DNA from: Beroe ovata
Taxonomy: Eukaryota > Ctenophora > Nuda > Beroida > Beroidae
Assembly (NCBI GenBank): GCA_946803715.1
Contig: CAMPET010000346.1
Location: forward strand, 16,832-56,932
Direction: 5' to 3'
Length of the DNA stretch: 40,101 bases
Shown here: positions 1 through 10,007 of the stretch, in pieces
Layout: the number at the start of each line of letters is the position of its first letter
Numbering within the stretch: the stretch's first letter is position 1
Made by a program: the position numbers and the translations under genes
The notes under the pieces: generated by a model
What the model was told of the DNA's origin: nothing
Databases searched by the model: none
Seen by the model: the letters and a program-made list of their open reading frames with translations, nothing else

Positions 1-31
<31 letters not shown>

Positions 32-766
32 AGTACTTTTGCTTGTGGCAAATGTGTGACATTTGTGAGAATGTGAGTGTGATATCGGTCTATTTCACAT
101 AGTGTTGACTGTTGGGAACTGATCACGCTGCTTGAATTCACCAACATTCCATCGATATTCCATCGATTTCCAGTGCCATATTGAAGTGACTGATTCCATC
201 GCTGTTCCAGGATGCAAATTCGCAAAATCTCGCTCTCTCAGTTCATTTCCTCAGTTAACATAGAGCTATTTACAGCGAGCTATCGTGTATTCATTGTCCA
301 CGTATCTATAGTCAATAGTCTTATCCTTCTCAAGAAGGTATGTAAGTAACTCGACTGATCATTGTATCTTGATATTCGAGTTGATGTTTTTCGTGACTTG
401 CGACAAAAGTGTAACAAAAGTGTAACAAAAACGTGACGTGGGGTTTGTGACCTGATATGACTCGGAAATGATTGATAGTCGTTAGATATCATGTCTAGGG
501 GTTACTAGGATACATTTAAGAGCAATTTCGACATGCTGCCACACCCAAATAANTTTATTTTAATCATTGTTCACGTCAATGGAAACCAAAACGTGGCACA
601 TTCACCAAAATTTGTCCAAACAAGACATTGTTGAATGAAAACTCTTCTTTTTCAGACAAATTTCGAGCATGCAAATTAGGTTATTCACATTTTGTACATA
701 TAAATTAGGTTAGGGTTACAAGTCTTAATAAGTTACTACATACAGACATGGGCCACACTCGACGAT
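1..766. other. Intergenic region 3' of the cysteine-rich receptor gene, beginning in a CA microsatellite
   Basis: The window opens inside a (CA)n run of about 29 bases. The remainder is AT-rich single-copy-looking sequence with no open frame that shows coding character. A short imperfect repeat of the form cattccatcgat lies near 145-165 and a doubled gtgtaacaaaa lies near 408-430. A single N sits at 553. The last part probably contains the 3' UTR of the minus-strand gene that ends at 767, but no canonical AATAAA could be assigned with confidence. Confidence 0.6.
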
Positions 767-3165
767 TCAACAGCTCATCCCTGATTCCACATTAATGAAC
801 TTGTTAATGAGTCCACCCTTCTTGTAACCTTCGTATTCCATCTGTCGGTAGAAAACTGCTATAAACGTAACAATTCCAACTGTCAGCACCGCAGAGAATA
901 TTCCAATGACTGCGATAACGAATATCACGGCTGGATGCATCGAATCTCTCTGAAACACACGAAATATGATTGTCATACATGATTGTCATACACATGGAAA
1001 TTGCTCTATAGTTTTCTCATTACCTCGGTGCAGCTGAGCAGCTTGTCCTGAATGTCACACTTATCCACCAGAGCCAGGAGTAGGTTACCCGTGAATATGT
1101 CACGTGACAGCAGCTCCATCCACGGCTTTGTTTCCGATCGGAACTTCCTGTTAAATCCGTGAATTACTATAAATAGGGGGATGGAGCATTATTAACCAAC
1201 AAATGATGCCCCTCAGTGTCCTTCATTGTCACACATTGGCATCACACCACTCAAGTTAAATCACCACCACTCCATTCACTCAGACTGTACATACTCGTTT
1301 CCCACGTTATCCCGACTTACACGAGGTCAGACAGACAGCACCCCGGTTTCGAGGTTCTCTCTGCCACCTTATCCAGCAGGTAGTTGTAACACTTCACTGA
1401 GCAGCTCATGGTGGATCGGGAGTCCCATTGTGCCACCTCACTGCTGCATGCCGTGGACAAGTTAGCCACCACCTGAAGTACTGAATGAGAAACCGCGTCA
1501 ATCGTATCCAGATGTGTCATAGTGTAAGTGCAGCAGGGTGCTTCAAACAATCGTAATCAATAATTCGATCTCAGTTCTGAACCGGTAATATCGAGGAGGA
1601 TGGTATCATGACGTCACCTTGTTATAGAGTGAGCCCTCCTTGTCGAGATAAACGATGCAACTCTCCGGGATCACCTTTTCCGACACACTCGCACACAGCA
1701 AATCCTCCGACCTGTCCAATATGTAGGGGTGATATAGTATAATCGAGAACTTATCAAAACTGTGATTCACATTTATATCGAGTTACGAATATGATGTAGT
1801 TCTGAATTCGTGTAGAATGCAAGCGAATATAAGGGTCGCGCAGGACATAATTCTCTCACCTGTACATGATGTACTGTAGCTGAGCATGTGTGATACCTGG
1901 GAGTATGTTCTGTACGGGCAGATCAGACACACAGTACCGCATTTCCCGGGTGAGTGTCCGGAAACAGTCCAGTTTACACAGCTCTCTGAGCGAGGGGGGG
2001 TTTATTCCGTGGTGTAAAGTATAGGATTTGTGGTTTTGTAAGTACACACTTCAGCAGGTGTTTCGGTTTCAATGCACATGTGATAAGACACGGCACATCT
2101 CAAGTACTCACTGTATGATGTCCCACTTTTTCCTGATGTACTGTGTCACGTCTTGGAGTGTAGTTGTTGCCGTGTACATTTGTTGGAAGAAGTACTCAGT
2201 CAACTCCACGCCGTATAACCGACAGTCTGCCTGAAATATATTACTAACACACCCATGTCACACCGTGTTATACAAGATTGTCTGCCGTATAACTGACCTT
2301 GTAGTTCATGTTGTTACTGATGGATTCGGCGCAGAAAGCCTGGCTCTCACTCAGATTAGTTGTCACGGAGCAATCGTAGTTCTTTATCAGTACCGGAGTT
2401 ATGGTCTTCGGTTTGCGGGAGTGTTTCAAAATGCTGCCTGGGGACCGGTATTTACATCTCTATCCATCTCATGCGTGTGTCACTGTCAGTATATAGCACA
2501 AGATCGTGGTTACCCGACTCACCATTGTATGGTACGAATTTCAGAGACCGTTCTTCAATGCACTTTCGAGTTTTCACGTCACACTCTTCTGTGACTTCAG
2601 AATGGTCGAATCTGTCAAGAAACGAACAAAGTTTAGATCCTTGCATCCATAGTAAATGTCAATATTCAATACCGCATGTTTGTTCCGATGTCTAGTGTGT
2701 TGTAGTCCTACGTGTACACTGTACCTACTTCATAAGAATGACTTCTCACGCGTCACTTATGTGTCACACGCGTTACCTGCGTTCCCAGTGCGTGACACTC
2801 TCGTCACATGTCTTGGTGTAGTTGGTACACGCGGTTTCCTCCTTGATGCACGTGTTCTCACACAGTTCCCACGATGTTTCCCCCGTATTGGAAATACTGA
2901 ACTCGACGACCCCTTCACAACTGGAAATGGGTCACCATTCCACAAACGAAAAACAGGGAACTCCACACAATCATATATTACCAAATGTAACTTATTGCAA
3001 CGTAACCGAGTAAGTAATTACCTTGTTGAGGTAGAGTTGCACTTGTTCTTGGCAGCACGGAAACCCGGATAGCATATGGCTGGGTTTGATCTAGGAATAC
3101 CGTCTGAGAATCGGGTCAGCGGGGGCGTGGATACTATTTCACAAGAACCGTACCTCTCTCTGAAA

Positions 3166-3199
<34 letters not shown>

Positions 3200-3255
3200 N
3201 TTCGGAAAGGGCTCAGGATAAGGAATAGAGTTAATCACGATGGTCTTGCATTGTG

Positions 3256-3292
<37 letters not shown>

Positions 3293-3835
3293 GTATGTTA
3301 ATGTACTGTGGGTGTGTACTGTAGGTGTGTACTGTGTGTGTTTGTGTCTGTGTCTATGTGTCTGTGTCAGGTGTCTTTGTCTATGTCTCTCTTCCAATCA
3401 CAGACTCACTTGCAGAGTGCCACGCCCCCGTTGACCTGGTTGTACAGAGTACAGTTCCGCTCAAACCCCTCACACTTCCTGATCACGGTATCCGACGCAT
3501 TGAACACGCACTGCTGTGTGAACGAGTCTGCTCTGTACTGGCACACACACTCATCTTGGTTACAGTCCACCTCCTGGTACGAGTTCACAGTCTCAGTCAC
3601 GTGGTCTAACTTGCACTCCACTAGAGGTCCTGAGGAGGAGGGGGGACTGTACTGACATTGACAAGAGCTGACCCTAATTGACATGAACCGATGGAATACC
3701 GCCTTACCACTGTTCGGACATACCTTTATAGCTGGGTACTGCGCAGAGATTCTCCTTGATAATCACCAGGGCATGGTAATTCTTGCCGTTCACTGACTGA
3801 TACAGGAATAGCAGGAGCAGTGAGACAGTGTCCAT
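767..3835 (-). CDS. Cysteine-rich single-pass membrane protein (receptor-like), 12 exons, 541 aa, family not recognised
   Basis: Exons in coding order: 3835-3708, 3667-3410, 3090-3022, 2920-2777, 2611-2523, 2437-2298, 2230-2112, 1985-1860, 1711-1618, 1472-1321, 1147-1024, 949-767. All have AG/GT borders, the phases agree throughout, and the total is 1626 nt. The protein starts with a signal peptide (MDTVSLLLLFLYQSVNG). A long extracellular part follows, with more than 30 cysteines and about seven N-glycosylation sequons (for example NASD, NSTS, NYTK, NLSE, NLST). Near the C-terminus is one membrane helix (VIFVIAVIGIFSAVLTVGIV), then a short tail of about 27 residues containing YRQMEYEGYKKGG. 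I recognise no EGF, LDL-A, scavenger-receptor or TNFR module, so this may be a lineage-specific family. The shape is seen directly; a receptor or adhesion role is inferred from topology only. A decayed copy of one exon lies at about 8460-8560. Confidence 0.85.
3165..3380. repeat. TG microsatellite inside intron 2 of the cysteine-rich gene
   Basis: Two runs of (TG)n, interrupted by a single N at 3200 and by about 50 bases of unique sequence, fill most of the intron between exons 3090-3022 and 3667-3410. Open frames here are artefacts of the dinucleotide repeat (alternating Cys-Val or Thr-His). Confidence 0.95.
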
Positions 3836-4590
3836 TTCTCCAAATCAAGTGGTAAACTCCGCCTCTCTAACTCATCTGATTCAAAAACAAGCGAGCTATT
3901 TGACCTGCACTGTTTGGCCTTTGGGTCATCAGAGAAAATGGAATATAATGTATAGAAACTGATTAAAAACTGGACTATTTTAGTTTGAAAATAAATGATA
4001 TTATACACTCCCTCACCCCTCACCCATTGAACACTCACTCCTTCACCACTCGCCCGGCACCCCTCACCACAAACTCGCTCTTCTTGCTCCCTCACCCCTC
4101 ACCCTGACCCATTGAACACTCACTCCATCTCACCACTTACAGTTACCCCATCTCCTCGCTCCATCTTCACTCCTCCTTACCTCACCCACCCTTTACTCAC
4201 TCCCTCCCTCACTCACTCCCTAACTCACTCACTCACTCCCTCTCCGACCAGCACAGTATACACGTCCGACTGAGTAGACAAAGCAGACAGGCAATATATG
4301 GCAAACTAATGATCACATGTATCTGACTAGTACTATAACAGAGCAGAGTGCGCTAGGGGAGGGTATGTAGACTCGGAAAATCCCTCCTCCGTTTAACAGT
4401 ACTAATTAAGTTGTTGAGCGTACAATCCTGCGTTGCCTGGTCATCATGAACCACATACACCCTCCTCATCTACACTAATTGCAGTGTAGAGCAGTGCCCG
4501 TCACAACATCAACATGAACTCTGTGTGATATGTGATTACTATTGTGTGTAGGTACTGGATGACTGGATCTTATCTGCAAGGGTCAAGTCT
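3836..4590. repeat. Upstream region of the cysteine-rich gene with a pyrimidine-rich CACTC/CCCT tract
   Basis: From about 4005 to 4250 the plus strand is almost entirely C, T and A, built from variants of ctcactccctcaccc and cccattgaacactcactcc. The latter unit recurs at about 4022 and 4107, roughly 85 bases apart. The complementary strand is purine-rich and could adopt triplex-like structure. This lies 170-410 bases upstream of the start codon of the minus-strand gene, so it sits in its likely promoter or 5' UTR. No coding feature is seen from 4260 to 4590. Confidence 0.6.
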
Positions 4591-5290
4591 TCACCTTGAT
4601 TGGAAATGGGGTAACGAGTTACTGTTACATGTTAGGTCCAATCTCATCGATATTAATTATCAATTACAATAGCAATATGGCGGATCAGAAGGCTCACCCG
4701 GAATTTTATCTCTGAAAAATTATAATTTGCGACCCCTCTGATCCAGGCCACACGTGGATCACAGGGTTCATCTTGATCTAGTTGACCCTTCTGATCCACG
4801 TGGCGCTTCCCTGGGGTCAAATTGGATTTCAGTGACCCTCCTGATCCTCCTAAGGTGGATCAGGAGGATCACCAAATTTTGACTTGACCCCAGAGTTAAG
4901 CGCCAAGTGGATCAGAAGGGTCACCTATAAGATAAACCCTGTGATCCACGTGTGGATCAGGAGGGTCACACGGAAAAATAGAATTTGACTCTTCTGATCC
5001 AATTCCATACACGTGGATCACTGAGTTCACCTTAGGTGACCCTTCTGATCCACGTGCGCTTCCCTAGGGTCAAATTGGATTTGAGTGACCCTCCTGATCC
5101 ACCTAAGGCCAAGGTGGATCAGGAGGATCACCGAATTATAACTTGACCCCAGAGAAGCTTAAGCGCCACGTGGATCAGAAAGGTCACCTAAAATGAACCC
5201 TGTGTGCTGTGATCCACGTGTGGATCAGAAGGGTCAATTATATTTTTCAGAGAGCAGAGAGAAAATTCCGGGCGAGCCTTCTGATCTTGT
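4591..5290. mobile_element. Inverted-repeat-rich non-autonomous element, copy 1 (GGATCA/TGATCC family)
   Basis: This stretch begins with a cttgattggaaatggggtaacg-like segment and is built of short boxes such as TGACCCTTCTGATCCACG and its complement CGTGGATCAGAAGGGTCA, placed in alternating orientation. Internal palindromes include TGATCCACGTGTGGATCA near 4941 and 5208. The sequence can fold back extensively, and no protein is encoded. It is more than one unit long: the block from about 4690-4930 is echoed with changes in 4960-5230. A second, shorter copy follows at 5455-5880 and a decayed one at about 20580-20660, so this is a dispersed family, most like a MITE or fold-back element. Confidence 0.6.
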
Positions 5291-5454
5291 CAGATTTTAT
5301 CTGACCTCTGTTTCTCGCGCGAGAAACAGGTCAGGCCAGGTAACATCTGACAACGCGAACGTGCATTCACCATCGGCCTTCGACGAAGTCGCGGCGCGCG
5401 CGAGAAACGCGCTGCGTGACCCAAATACTCCACGCACGCTGCGTGGCTCCGNCA

Positions 5455-5880
5455 CCTTGATTGGAAATGGGGTAACGAGTTACTGCATTAGGTCCAATCT
5501 CATCAATATTAATTATCAATTACAATATCAATATGGCGGATCAGAAGGCTCACCCGGAATTTTATCTCTGAGAAATTATAATTTGACCCCTCTGATCCAG
5601 GCCACACGTGGATCACAGGGTTCATCACAGGTGACCCTTCTGATCCACGTGGCGCTTCCCTGGGGTCAAATTGGATTTCAGTGACCCTCCTGATCGACCT
5701 AAGGCCAAGGTGGATCAGGAGGATCACCGAATTATAACTTGACCCCAGAGAAGCTTAAGCGTCACGTGGATCAGAAGGGTCACCTAAAATGAACCCTGTG
5801 TGCTGTGATCCACGTGTGGATCAGAAGGGTCAAATTATATTTTTCAGAGATAAAATTCCGGGCGAGCCTTCTGATCAGCC
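5455..5880. mobile_element. Inverted-repeat-rich non-autonomous element, copy 2
   Basis: This is a near-identical restart of the element at 4591. After the single N at 5452 the same order of boxes recurs: ttgattggaaatggggtaac, then a taattatcaattacaat segment, then ATGGCGGATCAGAAGGCTC, then the GGATCA/TGATCC boxes. It ends at about 5880 with attccgggcgagccttctgatc, the inverse of its own left part (ggctcacccggaatttt at about 5549), so the copy has terminal inverted repeats. Differences from copy 1 are scattered substitutions and one internal deletion. It is noncoding. Confidence 0.6.
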
Positions 5881-5889
5881 TGAGCCATA

Positions 5890-6010
5890 GTCAGATTTTG
5901 TCGATCGATGATACATGATAGACCCTGTCGAGAATTTCGTTTTTGCTGACACAAGCCGCTTTGCGGCTTGCATCAGTGCGGGTCTAGCATCGCCAGACAA
6001 TGTCAGATTT
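5890..6010 (+). mobile_element. Short repeat with GATCGATGATAGACCCTGTC-type end, copy A
   Basis: This segment contains tcgatcgatgat, agaccctgtcgagaatttcg, a small palindrome (aagccgctttgcggctt) and gtctagcatcgccagacaa. The same order of boxes recurs at 11812-11910 on this strand and, in reverse complement, at 29240-29320 and 30890-30975. This is a dispersed noncoding family. Here an extra 7 bases (tacatga) separate gatcgatga from tagaccctg. Confidence 0.6.
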
Positions 6011-6039
6011 AAAATTTATTTGCCTGGCGAATGGCGATT

Positions 6040-6144
6040 GCCGGATGTTATCTGTCCACTGTTTCTTGCGCGCGGCGCGCGCGNCCTTCATCGATGAAGG
6101 CGCGCGCGCCGCGCGCAAGAAACAGTGGACAGATAACATCCGGC
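6040..6144. repeat. Perfect palindrome: 44-bp arms around a 16-bp palindromic centre
   Basis: Bases 6040-6083 and 6101-6144 are exact reverse complements over all 44 positions, running from gccggatgttatctgtcc into a GCGC-rich end. The 17-base centre is a single N followed by the self-complementary ccttcatcgatgaagg. Without the N the whole 104 bases would form one continuous palindrome. The arms are long enough for cruciform or hairpin formation. The symmetry may be real, or it may be an assembly join made at the N. Confidence 0.9.
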
Positions 6145-6600
6145 AAAATGGCGATACTAGGCCCAGGCCCAGCTGACGTGAGCCGCGAAGCGCGGCGCGC
6201 GCCAGCGAGAATTTAATTTGCAACGCGCGCAGTTAATGTGTAATGAAATTCTGTGCACACGTTGCGCGCCCCTGTTCTACTCTGAACTAAAAAGTCGTAG
6301 ACGCGCAGCGCGCGCGGAGTATTTGGGTCACGCAGCGCGGGAACATGAAATTCTCGACATGGGCTATCATGTCGACAGCTAAGATTTTATCGTGACCGAG
6401 GCCGACCGCGACCGCAGTCTGTTTTTGCGCGCACGCATTCACCATCGGCCTTCGACGAAGTCTCGGCGCGCGCGAGAAGCGCGCTGCGTGACCCAAATAC
6501 TCCACGCACGCTGCGTGGCTCCGTGGTTTTTAATGAATTTTCAGGTCACGGGTAAAATAAGGGGCGCGCAACGTGTCCACATCTTCACTCATCCATGACT
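6145..6600. repeat. GC-rich CGCG-containing repeat segment
   Basis: CpG-rich sequence with many gcgcgc tracts. The piece at about 6440-6525 (caccatcggccttcgacgaa through ctgcgtggctccg) repeats that at 5370-5452 almost exactly, and the first copy breaks off at the single N at 5452. The boxes aattctcgacatgggctatc and atgtcgacagctaagattttatc near 6350-6390 resemble ends of the GATCGATGATAGA family. It looks like nested non-autonomous elements. Open frames here are short and arise from the GC bias. Confidence 0.5.
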
Positions 6601-6880
6601 TATCACGGACGATCTAGATCTATTCGAAAATAAATCCTGAAAATTTCATCAATTCATCTCAAAAAACGTCAAGTTTTTGTTGAGCACAGTCAAATAGATT
6701 TGGATTTTTTGTCCACTTATTATTGACCCTTATTTTGTCCACTTGTTTTTGACGCACCCTGTACAAGTAGAATATAATTATACAAGTACAATGAACTTGT
6801 ACATTGTACAAGTACAATGAACTTGTACAGTATCCATGTATATTTAGTTGTGCTTGTCCATTAAGTACTACAAGTACTAC

Positions 6881-6920
<40 letters not shown>

Positions 6921-8460
6921 ATTGTACTTAATACTACTTGTATGTGTAAATTGTACTACATACTACTTGTATGCGTAAATTGTGCTACTTGTATGTATAC
7001 ATTGTATGCATACATTGTACTTGTAATTCACTATGCTACAATTCAATAATAACAATGACCAAATTACAACAGCAATTACTTAACAAAATTCAATCATCAA
7101 TTGGATGTTTGAGACGAAACAGAGGTGATAAGTTTTGCTAACAAACAATACTGGATGTGATATTTCAAAATTCAATTGTGTGTATCTTAATCAGTCATGA
7201 AAACACACTTGTCACAGTGGCGCCATATTCATGCATTCGGTACAGTATCAAATATAGTTACACAAATGTAAGTTGTAATGCTGATCATCCACATATTGTG
7301 TACTGATATGCGTGTACTGATATGTGTGTACAGACATGTGTGTACTGACATATGTGTACTGATATGAAAGTCTGTTTGATGGAAGTGGTGGGTGATCAAT
7401 TATCAGCTTGCTATTAAACTAATATCTTAAGAATGATTATGATTCATGACAGATTAATGGAAATAATTTTATCACAGATCAATGCTTCATTTAATTGCTA
7501 CAGTAAAATGTTGGTTACAACACTTGACAGTACTTGTCCTATTTATCATCAGAGTTCCTATTCATCCTCAAAGTTACCTAGAGGTCCCTCTTTCATACAC
7601 CATTCTTGTAACTTATAACTGCTAAATTGAAAATTTTCCAAATTCAAACCCCGAGGAGAAAGAGCATCACAGTTCAACAAGATCAAGAGATGACTGATGA
7701 CTGGATTGAGGTGAGGGCAGTTGTTGCAGGAGCTCAGGTTAGCTCTGCTCAGCACCAGATAGATTTCCCCACCAGGCAGTTTGGGTCACAATCTTGAATT
7801 GATTTGCTTCTGTTTCTCAGAACTGTAAACCATGATTAACAAAGAGCATTGTGATATCTTTGTCAATCATGATAGTGATACTTTTCTTAATGAGCTATTG
7901 ATCAAAAGTGGAGCCTGTTACCAGAATTTTGGTGCATGTAACTGCAGGTTCCATTCTGTAGAGTTGAACTGTGATCCTGGTAACAGGCCCTGGGTTATCT
8001 CCCTATTAAGATAATGGGGAGTCCCCGACCTGGAATTGTTAGGCCATGGCTTGTCTTGCTCTCACTGTACACCGTACTTAAATGCCTTGCTAATTCAGTT
8101 CAATTCAATTGTGTCATGTGTGTGTGTGTGTGTGTATGTGTGTACATGTGTTTGTGTATGTGTGTGTGTGTGTACCTGTATGTGAGTGTGCTCTGTGTGT
8201 ATTAGTGTGTCTATTGTGTGTTTACCACTACAATCAGTAGGTATATTGTTTATTTTGAATGTTGATAATGTGTTCTTTTCCGCCATCGTATAGGCAAAGG
8301 GGCATGAAACACCAGTTTCAAATTTCAAAATGCTCTTGAATCTTGATATGAATGTATGTCTGCACTCTATACAGATAAAAACATCAGTTATTTCGTTGAG
8401 ATGCCCGATTTTGAATGGTGTTATGTATCATCTACCTATCTACACATGCCTATAAATGCA
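6601..8460. other. Intergenic region with microsatellites and short tandem repeats, no gene seen
   Basis: Features seen: an inverted/tandem set of ttgtacaagtacaatgaac boxes at 6765-6835; a (TG)n run at 6880-6920; direct repeats of tactacttgtatg at 6940-6990; about five units of gtgtactgatatg at 7295-7365; and a (TG)n run at 8115-8215 preceded by ttcaattcaattg. An open frame at 7832-8014 has no recognisable motif, and its downstream flank looks like repeat sequence. I do not call a gene. Confidence 0.6.
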
Positions 8461-8565
8461 ATTTTACTTCAAGAATTTCGTAGTCAATTTAACTTCATGT
8501 AACTTACAGTCTGCCTGTAATATTTCACAGTTCACTCCCATATCGCTCAGTAGAGTCGCCAGATG
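8460..8565 (-). pseudogene. Decayed copy of one exon-intron junction of the cysteine-rich receptor gene
   Basis: On the minus strand an acceptor-like atattacag is followed by GCAGACTGTAAGTTACATGA, which translates as ADCKLHEVKLTTKFLK and then a stop. The intact gene has atatatttcag followed by GCAGACTGTCGG, translating as ADCRLYGVELTEYFFQQ, at 2230-2180. The similarity continues upstream into the intron (cgatatgggagtg here versus gacatgggtgtg there). Identity is about 60-65 percent by eye over roughly 80 bases, including intron sequence. This indicates a genomic duplication rather than a retrocopy. No downstream exons were found. Confidence 0.55.
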
Positions 8566-8767
8566 TAAATTGAACTCGATCAAATAGGAGATAAGATGCC
8601 CATCCTGCAGGCAACAAACCCTATACAATATACATTGAGTAGTGTGCACGGTGCACCTAATACATATACATTGTGAAATAGACATTAGACAATTCATAGA
8701 CAATTTGAGATGTTTGTTTCGTCTTCTTGACATGTCAATGATGTATCATTGTAGCACTGTCATCAAG

Positions 8768-9300
8768 TCATCCGTTACCACACTTTACGGAAGCGTTGTG
8801 AGGTGAAGATTGGAGTACTCCTGCCCAGTGTGGAATCCCTCCACTATCCAAGATATTAAGAAACTGGAATCCACACAACGTGCTTTCACTCGCCACATCA
8901 CTGGCTGCCAGCCAAGATATCTCATACTGGGATAGATTGAAGAAACTTGGCCTCATGTCCCTCCAGCGGCAAAGAGAGATCTAGATCATACTCCACATGT
9001 GGAAAATCTGGCAGCGCACTGCACCTAACGAATCACATTCTTTGATCATATGAGACTAGGGAGTCGCTAAGAGTTCCCCCTGTCAACGAAAAGTCGTCTG
9101 CCCAGATGAAGTCAATGCATTATCAATCTTTTTCTGTACGAGGACCACGACTTTGGAATGCGACCCCCCAAAGAAATAAAAGCTGCACCATCCTTCGAGG
9201 TATTCAAGTCAAAGCTGACAATCCACCTCAGGCAGAACATTCCTGATCTACCTCCAGTTCCGTGTTATACTACGCCCAACTAAAACTCAAAACTGGATTG
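8768..9300 (+). mobile_element. Dead LINE (non-LTR retrotransposon) fragment, C-terminal part of reverse transcriptase ORF
   Basis: After allowing frameshifts, the plus strand reads TTLYGSVVR, then LEYSCPVWNPSTIQDIKKLE, then STQRAFTRHITGC, then YWDRLKKLGLMSLQRQR, then RGPRLWNA, then PKEIKAAPSFEVFKSKL. This order (YxxLVRxxLEYxxPVW, QRRxTR, RLxxLxLxSLxxRR, FxxRxxxxWNxLP, FKxxL) is the standard C-terminal end of CR1/L2/Jockey-type LINE ORF2. Several frameshifts and in-frame stops show it is inactive. It lies immediately beside the decayed duplicate of the receptor exon. Confidence 0.85.
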
Positions 9301-10007
9301 GACGACGGGCGGCCTCTAAGATGTGGTCTTACTGGGTCTCTATGGCAGACATGAGGAGTACGTAAATAGCTTGTTTGACGCTCCTAGTTATTCTACCTCA
9401 TATTTGAGTCGTGTGCCCATTGTTTGTGTCCTATTGTGTCAAAAACAGATGGTCCATAGAATGTGCAACAGTACATAATCTGTTTAACACCAACACCTGA
9501 TCAATATCTATTGTGTCGTGTTAACCATGTGTCCAAATCACGTGCAACTCTATTGGTAACCAAGCAACCACGTGTTAGTCACGTGACCTTGTTTACACCT
9601 CGTGTCAAATGTACTACCAGCTATTTAACCCCCTCTCTCATTATATAGAGGTTGCGATCTATATGTCCCCACTGTAGTAGTAGTAGAAGTGTACACTTAA
9701 CTGACGTGGCACGATACCGGTCCTGCACGTTACCTGATTGTATAACATCCGCTGCTACCTAACAACCTCTTCTCACCGTGTGCTGCTCTTTTCCTCTTGT
9801 AGTAACCAAATGTGAGTACATTGTCTTGATAGTGATAATTGACTTCATTTCATGTGGACATTTACGTGGATATGTGTCTGCATGTGTATGAAGTGTGTTC
9901 TGACTACTGTGTGTGTATGAGCAGCCGAGAAAGCACATACATTGTTTTAGAGTTACAGCGTCCTTACTAACGATAGTGAAATCCCACTCAGATCGGAGCT
10001 GATAATA
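9301..10007 (+). promoter_or_regulatory. Upstream region of the Canopy gene
   Basis: About 700 bases between the LINE remnant and the CNPY start codon. The region is rich in cacgtg-type E-box words (for example atcacgtgcaac near 9538, accacgtgttag near 9568 and gtcacgtgacc near 9580). A TATA-like tatatag lies at 9642-9648. The segment ctcttttcctcttgtag near 9788-9804 followed by AAATGTGAGT could be an untranslated 5' exon with a donor site. The promoter assignment is an inference from position. Confidence 0.35.

Noticed and set aside
3134-3397. Thr-His-rich frame in the receptor intron
   Set aside because: It is a TG/CA microsatellite read on the reverse strand.
7832-8014. 60-codon plus-strand frame considered as a further exon of a receptor-like gene
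   Set aside because: It has several cysteines but no acceptor or donor in frame and no similarity to the receptor exons; the flanks look repetitive.
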